A stretch of 46,959 nt of DNA, from NCBI RefSeq assembly GCF_001039355.2, contig NW_019775983.1:1-46959 (forward strand), in the 5' to 3' direction. The notes under the pieces were generated by a model. That model saw only the letters and a list, made by a program, of their open reading frames with translations, did not search any database and had not been told where the DNA came from. The stretch comes from Lingula anatina (Eukaryota > Brachiopoda > Lingulata > Lingulida > Lingulidae). Below are positions 34,248-45,689 of the stretch, one piece after another (within the stretch, counting starts at the first letter, position 1; the number at the start of each line of letters is the position of its first letter). A program made the translations under genes and the position numbers.

Positions 34248-35357
34248 ATGTCATCCATTAAGCTGATAAGCCTGCTCCTACTGGTTGCTGTACATGGTGT
34301 CGATTCTGCAAATATTGTGAAGGTAGGTCCAGAAAATTGTTTGTTTTTATCGTTCGTTTATTGGAACAAGCTAAGACAGTATTAATACATGAGCAGTCTG
34401 GTTCTTAAAGTGCAGGTAGTTGTGATGAAATTTTCTGCTGGTCTGTAACCTTTCAGTGTGTTTCACTTCATTGAATAAGAGAACGTTTTCTTTCTTGGAT
34501 GATGTCTTTTATGTTAAAACGTGTTTACAAACAAAATAAGAAACCAATTTTTCATAAAACCAATATTATTCGACATAATCAACGTCATTTCTTAGAAAAA
34601 AATATGCCTGTCCTAAGCAATAGCCCATATGTCCGTTTTAAACCCAATTTAAAATATTTTTCAAATATTTAAACAAACATAATACATGCAAGACGATGTC
34701 ATATCTAAAAAATACACCTGCAAAAAATATTATATATAAATGATATATAGGGCCCACTTGAAAAGCAATTTTCATCTTTTCAAAGAATGTTTCGATGTTC
34801 AGAGAGGTCAGCCCCTAATGTGAAAGATGGACAAGGCTAGGTTGTAAAATCTCATTATTTTCATATCTTAGAATACCAACGGAAAGTTTAATTCCTACCG
34901 TAAAAGCAAGTACAAAGCATTCTTTGATATCATCGACGTTGATGAAGATGGTGTTGTTACTGAAGAGGAATATGTGGGTTTAACAACAGAACGAGCTCAA
35001 AAAGTTCTGCCCTCTTGGAGAGCTATGGCAGTGAATGGTATATTTTCCAATGCCTTTCGGGTTTTGTGGTCAAACGGGTACTCCAACAATAAAACATTCT
35101 TTACTTTTAAAGAAATGATTCGGGTTCACGAGATAGACATGCCTATTTCAACAGAGGAGGTCGCTGGAATCTCTTGGGATGTGTTTGACACGTTTGACAT
35201 TGACTGCGATGGCAAGTTGACAGTAGATGAGTATTCCAAATTCCTGTTTGTTTATCGTAACACAGCCGAAATTCAACCAATTTTTGATGCAATTGATCAG
35301 AACGCAAATGGCGTCCTTGATGCAGAAGAATTTGTAAGTGCATTCGACCTCTATTAG
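34248..35357 (+). CDS. EF-hand gene D: secreted SCP-like protein, C-terminally shortened
   Basis: Coding exons 34248-34322 and 34872-35357 give 186 residues with a signal peptide (MSSIKLISLLLLVAVHG). EF loops 1 (DVDEDGVVTEEE), 3 (DIDCDGKLTVDE) and 4 (DQNANGVLDAEE) are intact and loop 2 is degenerate. TAG at 35355-35357 replaces the TGG Trp codon at B position 188. The last 17 residues shared by the other members (WYRQEFSTTDVI and on) are lost, although their codons persist downstream to TGA at about 35408. Whether it still works is open. In photoproteins the C-terminus closes the ligand cavity, so loss there could matter. The promoter is the best preserved of the array and poly(A) signal 35683-35688 follows. 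Confidence 0.7.
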
Positions 35358-35682
35358 TATCGACAAGAGTTCAGCACCACTGATGTAATTATCGGCAAGC
35401 GGTACTGATGCAGTCGGCAACGGCCAAGAAATAGGTTGACCAGATTCTATCTCAAGTCTTCTAGAAGTATACTGTCCCTTTGAAATGTTTTAGATACGTA
35501 TTGATTACAACAATATTTAATTATGTTATACAAGGAAATTTCCTTATAAAGACGAATTTGTGTTTTCACGTAGAAATCACATTGTATTGTTTCGTCAATT
35601 TTCAATGTAAGTCTGAACATGTGAATGAAGTAAATTCAAAAATGATTTCTTCTTTTATCTTTGCTGGGTATATGGTATTTGG

Positions 35683-35688
35683 AATAAA
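35683..35688 (+). terminator. Poly(A) signal of gene D
   Basis: AATAAA in the conserved GGAATAAAACATCAAAG context. Confidence 0.7.
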
Positions 35689-35742
35689 ACATCAAAGCCT
35701 ATTCTTTGATTCTTGCATCTTTATACATTTCTAACCATTTAG

Positions 35743-35930
35743 GTGGATATTTCGAGGAAATATTTAATAATATTTTTGATAATTTCGATCAGAACTTATA
35801 TAATTACCTTGATGCTAATGAAACTACATGTAACCTGTATTGGTATATCCAACAGTATGGCAATTGGTTTTATTTTAGACAACCGTTACTCATGAAGTTG
35901 GTGATGACTAAGAGGTATATTGTCCATTAA
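35743..35930 (+). pseudogene. Best-preserved EF-hand remnant exon, after gene D
   Basis: After TCTAACCATTTAG a frame runs open for 62 codons to TAA. It reads GYFEEIFNNIFDNFDQNLYN, then YLDANETTC and LYWYIQQYG, a recognisable but degenerate EF-hand 4 with a matching C-terminus. The loop has lost ligand positions (DQNLYNYLDANE). It could be an alternative terminal exon used by read-through of the poly(A) signal, or the last trace of a deleted neighbour gene. Confidence 0.6.
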
Positions 35931-36217
35931 GTTTTAGCTTTCAGATTGCATGTTACTGATTGCCGATGTTGCTTTTTTGCAACGTTTTCGGTGCTTGCAT
36001 GAGCATCCCATTGGTTAGGGCAATATTTTACTCTGGCATACTAAGATGATTCCTTTCAAAAACGGATTTCTCATTAAAATCACCCCATGTTTGTTTTCTT
36101 TATTCTTCAATTTGCCTCGAAACAGCGCCACAGTAAAGATACAGAAGTATTCACTACCATAAAGAAAACAGAAGTCAAAATTGTATTTGATTGAATAGTT
36201 TCATACAGCTGATCTTA

Positions 36218-37024
36218 CAACATTGGTCATAAAGGCTGTCCCACCCCCATTTCCATGTAGGCCTACTTTTATTTACAAATGATCACCTTACAGGTGTATA
36301 TTGTTTTAAACGGTGCTTTTTATTCTAGACACCATGTCTAACATGATTAATGGTTCAAAAACACAAAATAGTGGTGTGAATATGCACATCATAACAGCAA
36401 ACTTGCTCACACTTCTCGCCTGGCAAGTGATTTGTTGTAGAAACACAATGTTCTAAGGATGCAACCACCATCTTTGAACCCTGATATTAACCTTACTTAT
36501 CACATATGACATGAATTGGAGTGTGCAATGCAGAGGGGAACCAACCCAATAAAAACGTGGACCAACTCCCCCAAGCTGTTTAGGAAGAATGGGATAATAT
36601 CCCACGAAACAGAATTTTTACCCTTGTTGAAGGCTTGGCACTCCGTCTACAGGAGATAATTGCAGTACGCGGTAGACGCACACGCTATTAGACACGTGAC
36701 CTTTAACGAGCACATCCTAATGCTAATTGTGTGTAAATTTGTTGACGTTTGATGGCGTCTTTTTAATTGAATAGACATTTCTTTACATCTGTAGAAATCA
36801 CAATGAAACATTGGATTTGAGGAGGTACCTGTTATAAATTAGACTAAATGGTGAAAAATGTGTATATTTTCACCACTATTTTGTATTTATTGAACTATTA
36901 ATCATGTTAGACATTTTATCTGGAATAAAAAGCACTAGTTATAACAATTTACACTTATGAGCTGATCATTTGTAATTAAAAGTACATGGAAATGGAAGTG
37001 GGACAACCTTTTTGACCAATGCTG
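36218..37024 (+). mobile_element. Tc1/mariner-like element, decayed and shortened
   Basis: CA(A/G)CATTGGTCA termini with TIRs of about 60 bp (36218-36290 and 36950-37024) are flanked by TA on both sides. Gene-unit homology shows the empty site at about 33385. Inside, 36580-36695 translates to EEWDNIPRNRIFTLVEGLAL, then LQEIIAVRGRRTRY, the typical end of a Tc1 transposase. The rest of the transposase is deleted or scrambled. Confidence 0.8.
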
Positions 37025-37089
37025 TATATGCGATGGAAAATTAACAAAGTTACTAGGAATTTGTAAGAAAAATAAGTAAATGTATCGGG

Positions 37090-38549
37090 CAGTTTTTTTA
37101 ATAACTTGTTTCTTAAGCTCCGCCGACCTCAAAATGGCCAAATAGAAAAAAAAAAAAAAAAAACTGTTAAATCGGAACACAATAAACACAAAAACTCATA
37201 AGTTTTATGGTACTCCCACATCACATAACTGCCTACCAGTTCAAAACGAAGGTTATTTAAGCCAAAGTAAATGACTAGTTCTTTTCCCCCAGCTTCCGTT
37301 TTTTAAGCCAATCAGTGATTCGCTGATATTTTACACTACATGTGTCAAAATAATGCAACATGATCGCGGGAGTAGCATACTCGAGTGGCTGTCTCTACTT
37401 AAGCAAGAAATTGACCACTGTCGTTTGGCTCAGTTTAATAGTGAAGGAGGGACCAAAAAATATTATGCACAAAGGCGATTTTATTTACTGCTTTCTGTCA
37501 GAAATGAAAATATCAACTGTCGACTTCTGTGTCACTCGGAGGGTTTTAACAGGGAGCCGGCAGCCTCGTCAGCACAAATAGGTACTGGACGGAATGTAAT
37601 CATGCCGGTCTCTACGACGGCAGATTTTATCTTTATAGTACATTCAGATAACAGTTGCAAAGGAAACACCAAAAGAGGCAGGCTCTGCTAAAGTCTCCAA
37701 GAGCATCCCAAAGACAGCGCACTCGTTTGCTTCTGAAAGTCTCAAGAAAAAATGTGAGTACATTTTCCTGTTTTATTAGAGTGTCATCGTATATTAAATT
37801 GAATATATTTTAATTATTGACATAAAAAAACGTATGTTAAATGGTCATTGCTCGCTCACAAGAGCAGAGGTTTCTATACTAAAGCCATGCGTCTCTGACA
37901 TTTTTTATTAATTTTAGCCTAGTAATAGTTGTAACTGTCATTTGTTTTGGGTAATATGCCTGTCACCATAAATTAATAATTTGATTTCCACTGAGTAAAA
38001 AAGAGAAAAGAAAAGTAAAAAAAGAGTGCTGCTGCCATATTGACCATTTAAGGTAACCCATTGTACTGATGATTCTCAAACTCACTGAAAGATTCATAGG
38101 TCTGAAATATAGCCTATTGGATTCAATTTCTGGCAGAAATACTGTTTTTGTGAAATGTTCATTTTTCTTACGTTGGCATTTTCAGTGCGGGACTGTAGAT
38201 GATTAAAATTTGGTGATGATTCTCAAGTTATTCATCACATGATATTGCATCAAGATTGACAAAGAACTATTTTGTACACTACCACCACGAATGCATGGAA
38301 AGGCAAACCTTTTTTTATTATTTTGTAATGTACCAGAATGATTCTTAGAACTGACATTCATTTAGACAAATAAAACATTAAAATGAATTGCTGTTTTTAT
38401 CCTTTCAAAATTGCTTATTTTGTTAAAACAAGTTTTTACCATTATCTAAAGTAGGTTTGAAGATTAATGACCAAAAGGTCATTATTTTGACCCTCCGATC
38501 TCTGACAAAGATAAAAATTGTTTGAGAAAGAAGCAATTAAAAAAACCTG
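37090..38549. mobile_element. DNA transposon of unknown family, 1.46 kb
   Basis: The left end CAGTTTTTTTAATAACTTG and the inverted right end CAGGTTTTTTTAATTGCTTC are imperfect TIRs of about 30 bp. The array spacer (TAAATGTATAGCTGCTTG in other units) resumes on both sides. 37353-37691 holds an open frame of 112 codons on the plus strand, and an overlapping frame of 73 codons starts at 37360. Neither has a domain that I recognise. A GTGAGT donor-like site lies at 37753. A left-truncated copy is at 25183-26028. Confidence 0.6.
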
Positions 38550-38744
38550 TCTAGCTGCTTGAAATTCTATTACTCAGATGGTATAATGGTCATGTAGCAA
38601 GAATATATGCTTGACAGCAGTATGAAGCTCTTTTTAGGTAGCCCGTATTAACTTGTAGTTTGGCGCTAAAATTTGATTACACAATTTTAAGCTTTGAAAT
38701 CCGCGGGCGAAATGGGATTGATAACATGAGGAATAGGGGCACGA

Positions 38745-38872
38745 GTACGTGACAAAGCAACTTTATCTGGAATACATTTCAATATAATGGTATTTAAATA
38801 AACTGCCCTCCTTCAAACACCAACCATCAGTCAAGGTGCAGATCTCTTATGGAATTGTAGGACAGAAAACTG
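38745..38872 (+). promoter_or_regulatory. Promoter and non-coding exon 1 of gene E
   Basis: The TACGTGACAAAGCAA box starts about 38746, TATTTAAATAAA is at 38791-38802, and TCAGTC gives a predicted start at 38829, 84 bases after the box. Exon 1 ends at 38872 before GTAAGA. The upstream frame ATG GAA TTG TAG is present as in B. Confidence 0.7.
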
Positions 38873-39350
38873 GTAAGATATGTATACAGTTCAATAATAT
38901 TGTATATATAGATTAGTCTTTTCGCTTAGCACTCACCACATAGAGGATGAAGCTGAAGTTAATTTGGTCATATGGCAGTGCTGGTTATTGTATATGATAA
39001 ATCCAACCGCCGTATGTGCATCATCTTAGTTTTTATTTTCCCCACTGAGCTAAGAACAATTCAGAAATGAACTGATCCCTAAAGATCAGGCAAAGGAATT
39101 CTTAGCTTTTATTTATACAATTCGAGTATTATGAGTGTCATGCATTATAATAAGCATATTATTATTCAATTATTATTATTATTATTATTATTTATAAACG
39201 TGTTTAATAGACGTGGTAGATATGTTGTATAAACGGAACTCTGATTATTTGTTTAAATAAGTGACTTAATTAATTCATATTTCAGACTAGTTGTTTACTT
39301 TTTAGTTCTGTTGATTCCCTTTTAGAAACCTTGAAAATTTAGACTTTGAA

Positions 39351-40518
39351 ATGATGTCATCCATTATGCTGATAAGTCTGCTCCTACTTGTTGCTATTCA
39401 AGCTGTCGATTCTTCAAGTATTGTGAAGGTAGGTCCGGAAAAGCATTTGTTATTATCGTTCGTTTATTGAAACAAGCTTATACACTGTTAATAGCAAGGC
39501 AACACATTTCGTAAAATGCAGGGAGTTGTGTCGGAAGTTTCTGCCAGTCTGTAATCTTTTAGTGTGTTTTATTGAACAACATAAAGCATTTTCTTGGATG
39601 GTGACTTAGCGTGTGTATAAACAAAATAAAATATAAAAGAAAAAACAACAACAAATTTTCATAAAACCAATAATTATATCGGCAAAATCAAATTTTTTAA
39701 CGAAAAAAATAATATACCTGATCAAAACAATTACAGCATCTCATGGCCGTTTTAAACCGAATCTAAATAATTTCCAAATATTTAAACAGGACACATGCAA
39801 GGAAATGTCATATCTTAAACAAATAATACACCCTAAAGATATGATATATAAATAATAGCTAGGTCCCATTTGGAAACCAGTTTTTGTCCTTTTAAAAGAA
39901 CGTTTCAGCATTCAGAGAGATCGACTCCTAATGTGAAAGACGGGTAATGGTGGGTAATAAAATATCATTTCTTCATTTTAGAATAACAAGGGAAAGTTTA
40001 CTTCCTACCGGATTACCAAGTTCAAGGTATTATTTGATATCATCGACGTTGATGAAGATGGCGTTGTTACTGAAAAGGAATTCGTTGGTTTAACAACAAA
40101 ACGAGCTCAAAAAGTTCTGCCGTCTTGGAGAGCCATGGCTTGGAATGGTATGTTTTCCAACGCCTTTCGGGTCTGGTGGTCAAACGAATACTCTAACAAT
40201 AAAACATCTTTCACTTTTAAAGAAATGATTCGGGTTCACGAAATAGACATTCCTATTACAACGGAGGAGGTCGCCAAAATCTCATGGGATATATTTGGCA
40301 CGTTTGACATTGACTGCGATGGCAAGTTGACAGTAGATGAGTATTCCAAATTCCTGTTTGTTCACCGCAACACAGCCGAAATTCAACCAATTTTTGATGC
40401 AATTGATCAGAACGCAAATGGCGTCCTTGATGCAGAAGAATTTGTAAGTGCATTCGACCTGTATTGGTATCGACAAGAGTTCAGCACCACTGATGTTATT
40501 ATGGGCAAACGGTACTGA
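39351..40518 (+). CDS. EF-hand gene E: secreted SCP-like protein, intact, near-copy of gene B
   Basis: Coding exons 39351-39428 and 39982-40518 give 204 residues, differing from gene B at only a handful of positions, such as NNKGKFT for NNKEKFS, FKVLF for FKALF, and NEYSNNKTS for NKYSNNKKS. The signal peptide and EF loops 1, 3 and 4 are identical to B. Introns and flanks are also nearly identical, showing a recent block duplication. Poly(A) signal at 40807-40812. Function as for gene B: a secreted calcium binder of unknown role. Confidence 0.85.
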
Positions 40519-40806
40519 AATAGGTACTGAAATGGCCAAGAAATAGGTCGACCATTTCCTTTAATCTTTAAGAATCTAGCCTACGCCTTCTAAAAGTATA
40601 CTACCCCTTTCAAATATTTAAGATGTGCATTGATTACAACAAGATTAAGTTATATTATACAAGGATGTTTCCTTAAGAAGAAAAATTTACGTTTTCACGT
40701 AAAAATTACGTATTTTTTGTCAGTGTTCAATATATGTCTGAACGGTATGCGTGAAGTAATCAAAAAATGATTTTTCTTTGCTCTTTGATGGGTATATGAT
40801 ATTTGG

Positions 40807-40812
40807 AATAAA
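40807..40812 (+). terminator. Poly(A) signal of gene E
   Basis: AATAAA in the same context as gene B. Confidence 0.7.
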
Positions 40813-40866
40813 CCATGGAAGCCTCCTCTTTGATTTGTGTATTTTTCTACGTTTCTAATCATTAAG

Positions 40867-40998
40867 ACTGAAATTTTGAGGACATATTTGATATTATTTT
40901 TGATGCTATCGATCAGAACGAATATGACTAACTTGATTCTAACGAATTTACTTTTGCATGCGAGCTGTATTGGTATCTACAGCAGTTTGGCATCTGAT
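40867..40998 (+). pseudogene. EF-hand exon remnant after gene E
   Basis: It matches the remnant after gene B (DQNEYD, then stops). The acceptor is changed from TTTAG to TTAAG and a TAA interrupts the loop (GACTAACTTGATTC), so it is more decayed than the B copy. Confidence 0.6.
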
Positions 40999-41502
40999 AT
41001 TATTTTAGACAACGGTTACTGATGTGATTGGTTATGACAAGAAAGTAATCTGTCCATGAGGTTTTAGCTTTAGGATTGCACGTTCTGATTGCTGCTTTGC
41101 CCTTGCTTTTTCACAGCTATAGGGTCCACCTTCCTCGTGTTGTGCTTGAAGATCACACTGGTTAGGACAACATTTTTCTTCTAGCATACTAATATGATTT
41201 CTTAGATAAACGGATTTAACATTAAAACCACGTGCAGTCCGTGTTTGTTTTCTTTATTTTTCAATTTTACCCGAAATACTGTAAAAATACAGATGTACTC
41301 ACTACCACTTAGAAAGCAGAAGTTTACATTGCTTGTGATTGGTTTCACACAGTTGGTTTTAAATGAGATGAAATTTAACATTTTCACTCTGTATTTGTAA
41401 GAAAAATAGATAAATGAATGGGTGCTTGAAATTCCATTACTCAAACGGTATATTCACAGTGTAACATGCTTCATGTAGCAAATAAAGAAACCTGACAGCA
41501 GT

Positions 41503-41848
41503 GGCTTTTGGTTCTGGTGGTCAAACGAATACCCTAACTATAAAACAGTCTTTACTTTTAAAAATATTTTTCGCGTTCACATTCCTATTTCAACGGAGGA
41601 GGGAGCTGAATTCTAATCGATATGTTTTGCACGTTTGATATTGATGCGATGGAGAATTGACGATACATGAGTATTCCAAATTTCTGTTTGTTTATCGCAA
41701 CACAGATGAGATTCAACCAAATTTTGATGCAATTCATGAGAATGCGAATGGTGTCCTTGATTCCGAAGAATTTATACGTGCATACGACCTCTGTTGGTAT
41801 CGGCAAGAGTTCAGCAACACAAACGTTATAATCGGCAAACGTTACTAA
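41503..41848 (+). pseudogene. 5'-truncated EF-hand pseudogene C' with frameshifts
   Basis: It is the duplicate of pseudogene C with the same 5' junction (GACAGCAGTGGC). Further lesions include a deletion in the RVHKIDIP region near 41580, a TAA near 41612 and a one-base loss inside loop 3 near 41647. EF loop 4 reads HENANGVLDSEE. Confidence 0.8.
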
Positions 41849-42134
41849 TGCTGAAGCCATTGTCAAAGAGATAGTTGGACAATAAGAGAGCCGGAGGAGA
41901 CATGATTGTGCTAATATTCAGTTGTAAATCGCTTCAAACAGGTAGATAAGATCCAACCTGACCAGTTTCTCAAGACTATTGATTGACAGACAGAGGCAAT
42001 TGATTGCCAGTCTCCTTTGCTAGTGATTTTTAGCTCAGATAGGAGGCTTTCGGAATGAAAGTGCCTACACCGTGTAATAGGTGTCATATTTGGAGTGTAC
42101 CCTCTAAAAACTCGTCACAATATTAAAAAAAAAG

Positions 42135-42440
42135 ATGTCGTGGAGGTCGAAGAGGTAGACGAAAGTCTTCCTTTCGAGTTGCAAGGTCAAAATGAGATGT
42201 CCTTTCAAGCAGGAAATTGTACTCATTTCTCGAGTTTGTCTTGCTAACTGCACATGTCCAACATCCTCCGTGTGTGCATACGGGCTGTATTCGAGCCCTC
42301 TGTCTCTGTCTGAGCCCATGTGCACGCCTCTTCTCACGTTCACCTCCAGGTAAAAGTGACTACTCATCTTCACGTCTTAGACCGCTATGCACAATCCTGT
42401 CTCCGCCGGTTCCCTTTTTACATTTTTATACAGGGATGTA
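42135..42440. repeat. Fragment of the 5890-6174 MITE family plus shared flank
   Basis: 42135-42240 aligns with the interior of the MITE (GTGGAGGTCGAAGAGG, CCTTTCAAGCAGG, GAAATTGTACTCA). 42178-42420 is nearly identical to 32702-32945. Neither terminus is present. Confidence 0.6.
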
Positions 42441-42444
42441 TCCT

Positions 42445-42735
42445 TAGGTAGACAAATTAACGTTTTCACAGAGATATCACTCTGTACTTTTTCTTCAATT
42501 TTCAATGTTACTCTGAACTGTTTCAGTGAAGTTAATTTAAAAGGCATCACTAAAATTATTATTGCCTTTTTTGCTGGGTATACATTTGGAATAAAACGTC
42601 AAAGCCTCCTCTTTGATTCTTGTCTCTTTCAACATTACTGACCATTTAAACGGATGTTTTGAGGAAATATTCTACAATATTTTGATGCTAATAGTCACAG
42701 TAAATATAATTGCATCGATGCCAATGAATTGACGT
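42445..42735 (+). pseudogene. 3' UTR, poly(A) signal and EF-hand remnant of a lost unit
   Basis: 42430-42600 matches the 3' UTR block and carries AATAAA at 42590-42595. 42649-42735 is a worn EF exon remnant (GAGGAAATATTC, then GATGCCAATGAATTGACG). The gene body that should precede it is pseudogene C'. Confidence 0.6.
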
Positions 42736-43059
42736 GCATGTGAGCTGTTTTGGTATATACAACGTAACTTTTTATTATTTAAAATCACCGTTACTAATAA
42801 AGTTGGTAATAGGAAAGAGGTAATCTGCCCATTAAGTTTTAGATTTTAAATTACATGTTACTGATTGTCGATGTTGCTTTTTGGCAGTTTTTTTTGTGCC
42901 TCAGCATCCCATTGGTTAGGATAACATTTTACTGTGGCATACTAAGATGATTCCTTACAAAATTCCTTACAAAACTGTTGCTTTGTATTTGTAAGAAAAA
43001 AAGTAAATGGACAGCCGCTTGAAAATTCAATTACTCAAACGGAACAGTGTAACATCATG

Positions 43060-43260
43060 TAAGAATGATGTGTGTGTGTGTGTGTGTGTGTTTGTGGGGG
43101 GGGGGGGGGGGGCAAGTGTATTCCCTGAATAGAGGCTATTAAGTTAAACTGCATAGCCTCATTCACTGATGAAGATGTCCTGCTAGACAGCGAAATAATG
43201 AAGGTAAAAACTTAATCTTAATATTAGCTGCTGACTGAAGAAAAAATAACATCATTCTTA
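43060..43260. repeat. Small TIR element with a hammerhead-like core, in the gene F upstream region
   Basis: TAAGAATGATGT at 43060-43071 is inverted at 43249-43260. The insert interrupts the spacer that is continuous in other units (GTGTAAC then ATACTTCATGTAGC). It contains a GT repeat, a G-run of about 18 bases (43096-43112), a 13-bp bulged hairpin (43126-43139 with 43153-43165), then CTGATGA (43166-43172), a small hairpin and GAAA (43192-43195). Confidence 0.7.
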
Positions 43261-43442
43261 TAACCTAACACATCTAAAGAAATTCTTCTCTGACATACTT
43301 AATGTAGCAAGGAAATATGCTTGACAGCAGTATGACGCTCCTTTTTAGGTAGCCCGTATTAACATGTAGTTTGTTACTTACATTTGATTACACAAAGTTA
43401 AACACAGTAGCTGCTGGCAAAATGGAGGAATAGGGGGGACGC

Positions 43443-43576
43443 GTACATGACAACGCAACTCTATCTGGAATACATTTCATTGTAACTGTATTATAAATAA
43501 ACCGCCCTCCTACAAACACCAAACATCAGTCAAGGTGCAGATCTCTTATGGAATTGTAGGACAGGAAACTGTTACG
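43443..43576 (+). promoter_or_regulatory. Promoter and non-coding exon 1 of gene F
   Basis: A diverged box, TACATGACAACGCAA, starts about 43444. TTATAAATAA is at 43491-43500 and TCAGTC gives a predicted start at 43528. The usual CTG|GTAAG donor has lost a G; a new donor ACG|GTATGT at 43576/43577 would lengthen the exon slightly. The upstream frame ATG GAA TTG TAG is present. Confidence 0.65.
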
Positions 43577-44244
43577 GTATGTTTAATGCTCAATTACATT
43601 TGGGTTGATATCATATCAGGTACTATCATGAAAATGGCACCCTTTGCCTCTTCACTTAGTACTCAGCATATACACGATGAAACTGAACATAAGGATTGTC
43701 ATGTAGTAGTGCTGGTTATTGTAAATGATACATGTAAGTCCGAGCGCTGATGTGCAGCATTGTATTTTTTCCACGGAGTGGTAAAGACCAGGCATAAATG
43801 GTTATGCAAACTAGAAATTCTCCGGTTTTAACACAACTAAAGTGATATGAATTACGATCCTAGTATTTAATTTGTGTATATTTTTCTCTGTGTAACGTTT
43901 GAAGATTAGACGCTGATTATAACGACAGAAAATACAATAAGGGGAGTGTGATAATGATAGGGTCGCTAAACGATTGTTGACGGAATATTGTGACTGACCT
44001 AATCCCCTGGTCGTCTGGGTAGGCACGTCCCCTTAGAGCACATATGTAAACAAACGATCTTCTTCTTCTTATTATTATTATTGCCTTTTAGTGTGTTTCA
44101 TAGATGTGGTAGAAATAAAGTTGGGAATTGTAAAAAAAGGAAACTCTGAGTATTTCTTAAAAAAAGGGAATTAATTAGTTGTTTACTTTTTAAATCTGTT
44201 GATTGTCTTGTTTCAGAAACCTTGACCATTTAGAGTTTGAAATA

Positions 44245-45394
44245 ATGTTATCCATTGAGCTGATAAGTCTCCTCCTACTGGTTGCTGTTCAAGCCGTCGA
44301 TTCTTCAAATATTGTGAAGGTATGTCGAGAAAAGCATTTGCTGCTATCGTTCGTTTACTGAAACAAACTAAGACAGTATTGATAGAAAGGCAGCATGGTT
44401 TTTAAAGTGCATTGTGGTGGAATTTTGTGCTAGTCTGAATCCATTGAATTGTGTTCCACTCCAATGGATAAGAGAAAGTTTTATTTTTGTTTTGTTTTTC
44501 TTGGATGGTGCCTTAACATCTGATATACAAAAAAGAAGCTAAATGTTCCTAAAACCAATATTTATTCGGAATAATCATTGTCATTTCTAAGGAAAATAAT
44601 ACACCTGTTCAAAACAATTACAGCGTCTCATATGTATTAAACCCAACCAAAAATATTTTTCAAATATTTAAGCAAATAAAATACATTTAAGAAATTGTCA
44701 TATAACAAATAAAACACCCGCAAATTATGATATATAAACGATATGTAGGATCCATTTGAAAGCCAATGTTTATCCTTTCAGTGCTCAGAAAGATCAGTTC
44801 ATAATTTGTAAGATAGGCAAGGGTGGGTCATAAAAATATCGTTTATTCATATTTCAGAATTCCAAGGGGAAAATTACTTCCTACCAGATAACCAAGTTCA
44901 AAGCGGCCTTTGATATCTTTGACGTTGATGAAGATGGCGTTGTTACTGAAGAGGAATTCGTTGGTTTAACAACAGAACGAGCTCAAAAAGTTCTGCCCTC
45001 TTGGAGATCTTTGGCGGTGAATGGTATATTTTTCATTGGCTTTCGGGTCTGGTGGTCAAACAAATACTCCAACTATAAAACATCCTTCACTTTTAAAGAA
45101 ATGATTCAGGTTCACGAGACAGACATGCCTATTACAACGAAGGAAGGCATCGAAATCTCATCTGATTTGTTTGAAACGTTTGACATTGACTGCGATGGCA
45201 ACTTGACAGTATATGAGTATTCCAAGTTCCTTTCTGTTTATCGCAACACTGCTGAGATTCAACCAATTTTTGATGCAATTGATCAGAACGCAAATGGCTT
45301 TCTTGATTACGATGAATTTGTAAGTGCATACGACCTCTATTGGTATCGTGGAGAGTTCAGCACCACAGATGTAATTATCGGCAAGCGGTACTGA
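44245..45394 (+). CDS. EF-hand gene F: secreted SCP-like protein, intact, most diverged
   Basis: Coding exons 44245-44319 and 44858-45394 give 203 residues with a signal peptide (MLSIELISLLLLVAVQA). EF loops are DVDEDGVVTEEE, a degenerate second, DIDCDGNLTVYE and DQNANGFLDYDE, all with the terminal Glu needed for calcium. It differs from B and E in many places (for example FFIGFRVWW for FSNAFRVWW, and GEFSTTD for QEFSTTD), so it is an older paralogue that has stayed open, which suggests selection. The donor of the signal exon is GTATGT, not GTAGGT. Poly(A) signal at 45684-45689. Confidence 0.85.
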
Positions 45395-45683
45395 TGCAGT
45401 CGGTAACGGCCAAGAAATAGGTCAACCATTTCCTTTAAGCTTTAAGATTATAGCTGAAGTCTTTTAGAAATGTACTGTCCTTTTGAAAGTTAAAGATGTA
45501 CATTGATTTCAACAACATTTAATGATGTTATACAGGATGTCTCCTAAGGAAGACGAATTTGCGTTTTCACATAGAGATCACGTTTAATATTTTGGTCAAT
45601 TTTCAATATAGGTCTGAATGGTGCAAGTGAAGTAAATTTGAAAATGATTTTTCTTTTCTCTGTGCTGGGTATATGATATTTGG

Positions 45684-45689
45684 AATAAA
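45684..45689 (+). terminator. Poly(A) signal of gene F
   Basis: AATAAA in the conserved TTTGGAATAAAACACC context. Confidence 0.7.

Noticed and set aside
37353-37691. Calling this frame a host gene
   Set aside because: It lies between TIRs of a repeated element and part of it recurs at 25183; no domain supports a host function.
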